Origin: Mogibacterium sp.
GTDB lineage: Bacteria > Bacillota_A > Clostridia > Peptostreptococcales > Anaerovoracaceae
DNA: 8,604 nucleotides
Direction: 5' to 3'
NCBI GenBank assembly: GCA_017469325.1
Contig: JAFUGO010000164.1
Location: 1 to 8,604, forward strand
Shown: positions 5,728 to 8,604 of the stretch, one piece after another
Position numbering within the stretch: the stretch's first letter is position 1
Layout: every line of letters begins with the position of its first letter
Translations under genes and position numbers: made by a program
Notes under the pieces: generated by a model
Database searches by the model: none
Seen by the model: only the letters and a program-made list of their open reading frames with translations
What the model was told of the DNA's origin: nothing

Positions 5728-6558
5728 TTATTTACCTCCTTTTTTGTTTAAGATCCTTGCTATCAGACTGCTGTCATTTACAGAAGTGATATAGATGTCG
5801 AGGAGCATCTTCTCAAGAGTCTTGAGATCGAGGAATCTTCTGAGTTCTCCGTTCTGAGCTACCGAAATGGCTCCGGTCTCTTCCGAAACGATTATTATGA
5901 ACGCGTCGGAGACTTCACTGAGTCCGACTCCGGCTCTGTGCCTTGTTCCGAGGTTCTTTCCTATATTTGCGCGGCTCGTAAGCGGCAGCACGCAGCTTGC
6001 GGCATACACCTTGTTGCCTCGAATTATGACGGCTCCGTCGTGAAGCGGAGAGCCCTCATAAAACAGGTTGCCGAGGAACCTCACGGATATCTCGCCGTCA
6101 ATAACCACGCCGGTCTCTATTATGTCATTCAGCATGGTCTCCTGCTCTATCGCCATGAGAGCTCCGGTCCTTGACGAGGAGAAATCATCGACGGCATCCA
6201 CCAGTAAGTGCACGGTCGCATATGCGTCCTCTTTGCTCAGATCTACAAGCGGGCTTCTGAAAAAGCTTCGACGTCCTATCTGCTCGAGCGCCCGGCGTAT
6301 CTCGGGCTGAAAGAGTATTACTATCGCAATGATACCGACTGTTATAAGGCTGGTGAGCAGCCAGTTGAGCAGGTTGAGATCAAGGAGTTCGGAAATAAGG
6401 AAGGCTCCGAAAATCAAAAGGATGCCCCTGAACAGCTGCTGGGCTCTGGTCTCTTTGATGAACTCGAGCAGCTTGTACAGGAGAAACGCGACAATAACGA
6501 TATCCAGGATATCCGTTATCTTTATGCTCAGCAGTAATCCCATTAGATTATCAAGCAT
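5728..6558 (-). CDS. cdaA: Diadenylate cyclase CdaA (DacA)
   Basis: CdaA condenses two ATP into c-di-AMP, a second messenger controlling potassium and osmolyte transport and cell-wall homeostasis. Seen: 276 residues, normal for the family (about 270-280). Three membrane segments (about 15-33, 43-60 and 65-83) precede the cytoplasmic DAC domain, which has the catalytic motif DGA (174-176, in LHDGAVIIRG) and RHR (206-208, in LGTRHRAGVG), both intact, followed by IIIVSEETGAISVA (221-234). The start at 6558 has a GGAAGGA-type ribosome binding site about 9 nt upstream. A second Met at codon 6 lacks one. It is 55 bp from the LCP gene upstream and immediately abuts cdaR. I saw no convincing separate promoter in the 55-bp gap, so it is probably co-transcribed with the LCP gene and perhaps hpf. 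Confidence 0.97.
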   Translation of the reverse strand: MLDNLMGLLLSIKITDILDIVIVAFLLYKLLEFIKETRAQQLFRGILLIFGAFLISELLDLNLLNWLLTSLITVGIIAIVILFQPEIRRALEQIGRRSFFRSPLVDLSKEDAYATVHLLVDAVDDFSSSRTGALMAIEQETMLNDIIETGVVIDGEISVRFLGNLFYEGSPLHDGAVIIRGNKVYAASCVLPLTSRANIGKNLGTRHRAGVGLSEVSDAFIIIVSEETGAISVAQNGELRRFLDLKTLEKMLLDIYITSVNDSSLIARILNKKGGK

Positions 6559-6613
6559 TCCGTGTGTTCCTTCCGCTCTTTCCTTTTATATGATCGATCT
6601 CTGTTATAACTTA

Positions 6614-8401
6614 TTATTCTCCGGGTGCTACGGTCACGATGCCGTCGTCTCCGGTCTGAAGATCCTGACCTTCGAGCACTGCGTTGATCAGGGTCTTTGC
6701 GTTCTCTATGCTTTCTGTATCCTGAGTCATTACATAAGCGTACTCTCCGCCGGTCGAATACGTAGGCAGCATTCCGTCTCCACCGATGACCGTATTCTTG
6801 AATATCTTCCAGTCCGGATTGAGAGCGAGCTGCATCTTTACCAGGCGTCTTACCTCGCGTGAGCTGAAGCTCATCTCGAAGTAATTTTTGAGGCTCGAAA
6901 GCACGTTGTTGTAGTTGAGCAGCATAGTGCGGCTGCTGGTCGCCTTCTTGATCAGAGCCTCAAACACCAGCTGCTGGTTTTTGATCCTCTGGTTGTCGCC
7001 CGAAGGGAATGCCTTACGCTCACGTGCAAAGGCCAGCGCCTGCTTGCCGTTCATGTGGTTCATGCCCTTCTGGACCGTCCAGTCCTTGAGCTTGACCGGG
7101 GTGAATTCATATTCCGACTCAACATCCACACCGCCGACAGCATCGATAAATCTCTCGACTGTCGTGAAGTTGACCTTTACATAGTAGTTGACTGTGGTAT
7201 CAAACAGCTGCTCTTCGGCACCGATAGTCGTCTGCACTCCGTAGAATCCGGTGTGTGTCAGCTTGTCCATCGCGTTGTCGTAGTCAGGCATGTATACCTC
7301 GTAGTCTCTCGGGATGGACGTCATGAGGATCTGATGCGTCAACGGATTGACGGTAACGACCATGTTTACGTCGCTCCTGCCCTCTGCGTCTATCTCTCCG
7401 TCGACATCGATACCTGTGATCACGAAGTTGAACGGCTTCCTCGTTATATCGGATACCGCGCTGTCGTTATCTACCGACGACCCGCTCAGGAAGGACAGCG
7501 TGCCCAGTGAGTACGCCGTGCCTACACCGTAAAAGACGATTAGCAGTACCGCCGCTATCCGGGCGAGGTTCCTCGACCAGCGTTTGCCGCCTCTTCCTCT
7601 TGTCTTTTTCAGTATCAGAAGGCTCACCAGCGCGAGCAAACCATACAGGATCGCTGCCATATAGAGCGGCAGCACGTTCATTATGGTCATCGATGCGATG
7701 AATATGGCAAATGCTGCAACATATACAAGGCTCAGTGTTCTGTCAAACTTGCCGGCCTTCTTTGATACAGAGCGCAATTCTTTTTTCTTTTTCTTTGTGT
7801 AATTGCTGCGGTACCTGTCGTAGGCTTCCTGAGATGCATGCTTGATGGCTTCTATCTCTTTAGCGCCATGGCGTATAACAGGTTCATCCGGTTCTTCAAC
7901 AGGAGCCCGCAGAGGAGATTCATACTCTTCATACTCCCTGTTGTACTGTGCGAATGTCTCCCTGTCTTTGTAATAGCCGGAGTAATCATACTTAGGTATG
8001 GCGTCTTCTAGTACAGGCGGCTCGGCCGCAGGAGCCCGCTTTGCCCTTGGGGTCTCAGACACGGCTTTCGGTGCTTCAGGCACAGCCTTCGGAGCCTCAG
8101 GTGCTGCCTTCGGAGCAGCATCGGTATGTCTTTTTGAGCGGTATGACTCAAGAAGCGCATCAAAAGACTCACCGCTGTCAGGGGATTTGTCTTTGATCCC
8201 CTCATAGCGTTTCGCTCTGTCATGATCTCTGAAATCATCTGCCCGCCCTGCTTTGTTCCGGGGCATAGATTCCCCTGATCCTTCGGATCCGGACATCGAT
8301 TTCAGCTCATCAATTACACTGAATTCGTCGTTTTTCTCCGGGACCCCGCGTTCAAATTGGAAATCCAGAAGATCGTCGAGGTCCCAGTTATTGTCTGCCA
8401 T
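6614..8401 (-). CDS. LytR-CpsA-Psr (LCP) family glycopolymer ligase with long cytoplasmic N-terminus
   Basis: LCP proteins transfer lipid-linked anionic or capsular glycopolymers onto peptidoglycan outside the membrane. Seen: 595 residues, long for the family. Residues 1-222 are charged, low-complexity and predicted cytoplasmic, with a seven-residue Pro/Ala/Lys repeat (96-120) and KKKKK (203-207). Three membrane segments (about 223-241, 244-264 and 279-299) place the LCP domain (about 324-490) outside. Its landmarks are NFVITGID (325-332), GRSDVNMVV (341-349), SIPRDYEVY (362-370) with Arg365, LAFARERKAFPSGD (456-469) and QRIKNQQ (471-477), the usual phosphate- and metal-binding Asp/Arg set. 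A small C-terminal tail follows. The start at 8401 has AGGAA 9 nt upstream, overlapping the hpf stop codon, so translation of the two genes may be coupled. Old annotations call such proteins 'LytR transcriptional regulators'; no DNA-binding domain is visible. Confidence 0.93.
   Translation of the reverse strand: MADNNWDLDDLLDFQFERGVPEKNDEFSVIDELKSMSGSEGSGESMPRNKAGRADDFRDHDRAKRYEGIKDKSPDSGESFDALLESYRSKRHTDAAPKAAPEAPKAVPEAPKAVSETPRAKRAPAAEPPVLEDAIPKYDYSGYYKDRETFAQYNREYEEYESPLRAPVEEPDEPVIRHGAKEIEAIKHASQEAYDRYRSNYTKKKKKELRSVSKKAGKFDRTLSLVYVAAFAIFIASMTIMNVLPLYMAAILYGLLALVSLLILKKTRGRGGKRWSRNLARIAAVLLIVFYGVGTAYSLGTLSFLSGSSVDNDSAVSDITRKPFNFVITGIDVDGEIDAEGRSDVNMVVTVNPLTHQILMTSIPRDYEVYMPDYDNAMDKLTHTGFYGVQTTIGAEEQLFDTTVNYYVKVNFTTVERFIDAVGGVDVESEYEFTPVKLKDWTVQKGMNHMNGKQALAFARERKAFPSGDNQRIKNQQLVFEALIKKATSSRTMLLNYNNVLSSLKNYFEMSFSSREVRRLVKMQLALNPDWKIFKNTVIGGDGMLPTYSTGGEYAYVMTQDTESIENAKTLINAVLEGQDLQTGDDGIVTVAPGE
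8042..8116 (-). repeat. 21-bp tandem repeat within the LCP gene
   Basis: Three and a half copies of a 21-bp unit encode APKAAPE, APKAVPE, APKAVSE and then TPRA (protein residues 96-120). The copies differ mainly by silent or conservative changes. The unit forms a Pro/Ala-rich, positively charged linker in the cytoplasmic part. Such repeats can vary in copy number between strains without a frameshift because the unit is a multiple of three. Confidence 0.85.
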
Positions 8402-8413
8402 AATAGTCGGTTC

Positions 8414-8604
8414 CTATCTCTTTGTTTCGATCAGGCCGTATGCATTGCCTTTACGCTTATACACTACGCTGACATCATCGGTATCCATATCGAGGAATAC
8501 GAAGAAGTCATGTCCGAGCATCTCCATCTGGAGTACCGCTTCTTCAGCTACCATCGGAGTCAGCTCGACCTGTTTTCTTCTAACGATGGTCATTTCTTCT
8601 TCAA
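8414..8604 (-). CDS. hpf: Ribosome hibernation promoting factor, long form (C-terminal part)
   Basis: Seen: the last 62 codons of a gene entering from the right edge. The segment [18 protein letters not shown], then [22 protein letters not shown] and [14 protein letters not shown], is the C-terminal dimerisation domain of long HPF (the YvyD/RaiA family). The landmarks are '[18 protein letters not shown]', 'VVY.RK' and 'YGLI'. In Firmicutes long HPF pairs two 70S ribosomes into inactive 100S particles during stationary phase. The N-terminal ribosome-binding domain is outside the window. The stop codon at 8414-8416 lies 12 bp from the LCP start and overlaps its ribosome binding site, suggesting a shared transcript. 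Confidence 0.93.
   Translation of the reverse strand, partial: EEEMTIVRRKQVELTPMVAEEAVLQMEMLGHDFFVFLDMDTDDVSVVYKRKGNAYGLIETKR

Noticed and set aside
6559..6613. Separate promoter for cdaA in the gap after the LCP gene
   Set aside because: A TATAAA-like box is present, but no acceptable -35 lies at the right distance.

Overview
The window reads as a chromosomal segment of an anaerobic Clostridia-type Firmicute (Lachnospiraceae/Oscillospiraceae-like). The reasons are the cdaA-cdaR pair, a long-form hpf, a three-membrane-segment LCP protein, strong AGGAGG-type ribosome binding sites, and a CofE-like ligase of a type I associate with Clostridia. Species cannot be named from sequence alone. Base composition is near balanced and does not change obviously along the window.

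Layout. Reading leftward on the minus strand from the right edge: the C-terminal part of long hpf (8414-8604), a LytR-CpsA-Psr (LCP) cell-wall ligase (6614-8401), cdaA, the c-di-AMP synthase (5728-6558), and cdaR/ybbR (4782-5726). The block is tightly packed: hpf-LCP gap 12 bp, LCP-cdaA gap 55 bp, cdaA-cdaR gap 1 bp with a GTG start. A second minus-strand block holds nagB (2480-3271), glmM (1028-2377), a left-handed beta-helix acyltransferase resembling the GlmU C-terminal domain (294-953), and the first 74 codons of a CofE-like ligase running off the left edge (1-223). Between the blocks, on the plus strand, sits a two-gene cassette (3405-4788): a DUF3990-type putative ADP-ribosyltransferase overlapping by 17 nt a larger protein with a C-terminal Xre helix-turn-helix. 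It looks like a toxin-antitoxin module with its own promoter and an 18-bp palindrome lying between the -35 and -10 boxes.

How the genes work together. In many Firmicutes cdaA, cdaR and glmM are contiguous, because CdaR and GlmM both contact and regulate CdaA and tie c-di-AMP to cell-wall precursor supply. Here the order cdaA-cdaR-[TA cassette]-nagB-glmM suggests the ancestral cluster was split by the cassette (and nagB). NagB, GlmM and the beta-helix protein could carry fructose-6-P or GlcN-6-P to GlcN-1-P and perhaps on to GlcNAc-1-P. The LCP protein uses lipid-linked glycans at the other end of the envelope pathway.

Main points of interest: the cassette inside the cda-glmM neighbourhood with its operator-promoter and almost leaderless first gene; four clustered cysteines in the putative antitoxin; and two large intergenic hairpins, each ending 4 nt upstream of a ribosome binding site in the nagB-glmM-acyltransferase operon. 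No RNA genes, insertion sequences, CRISPR arrays or canonical terminators were found. No stretch longer than 300 bases lacks a gene.
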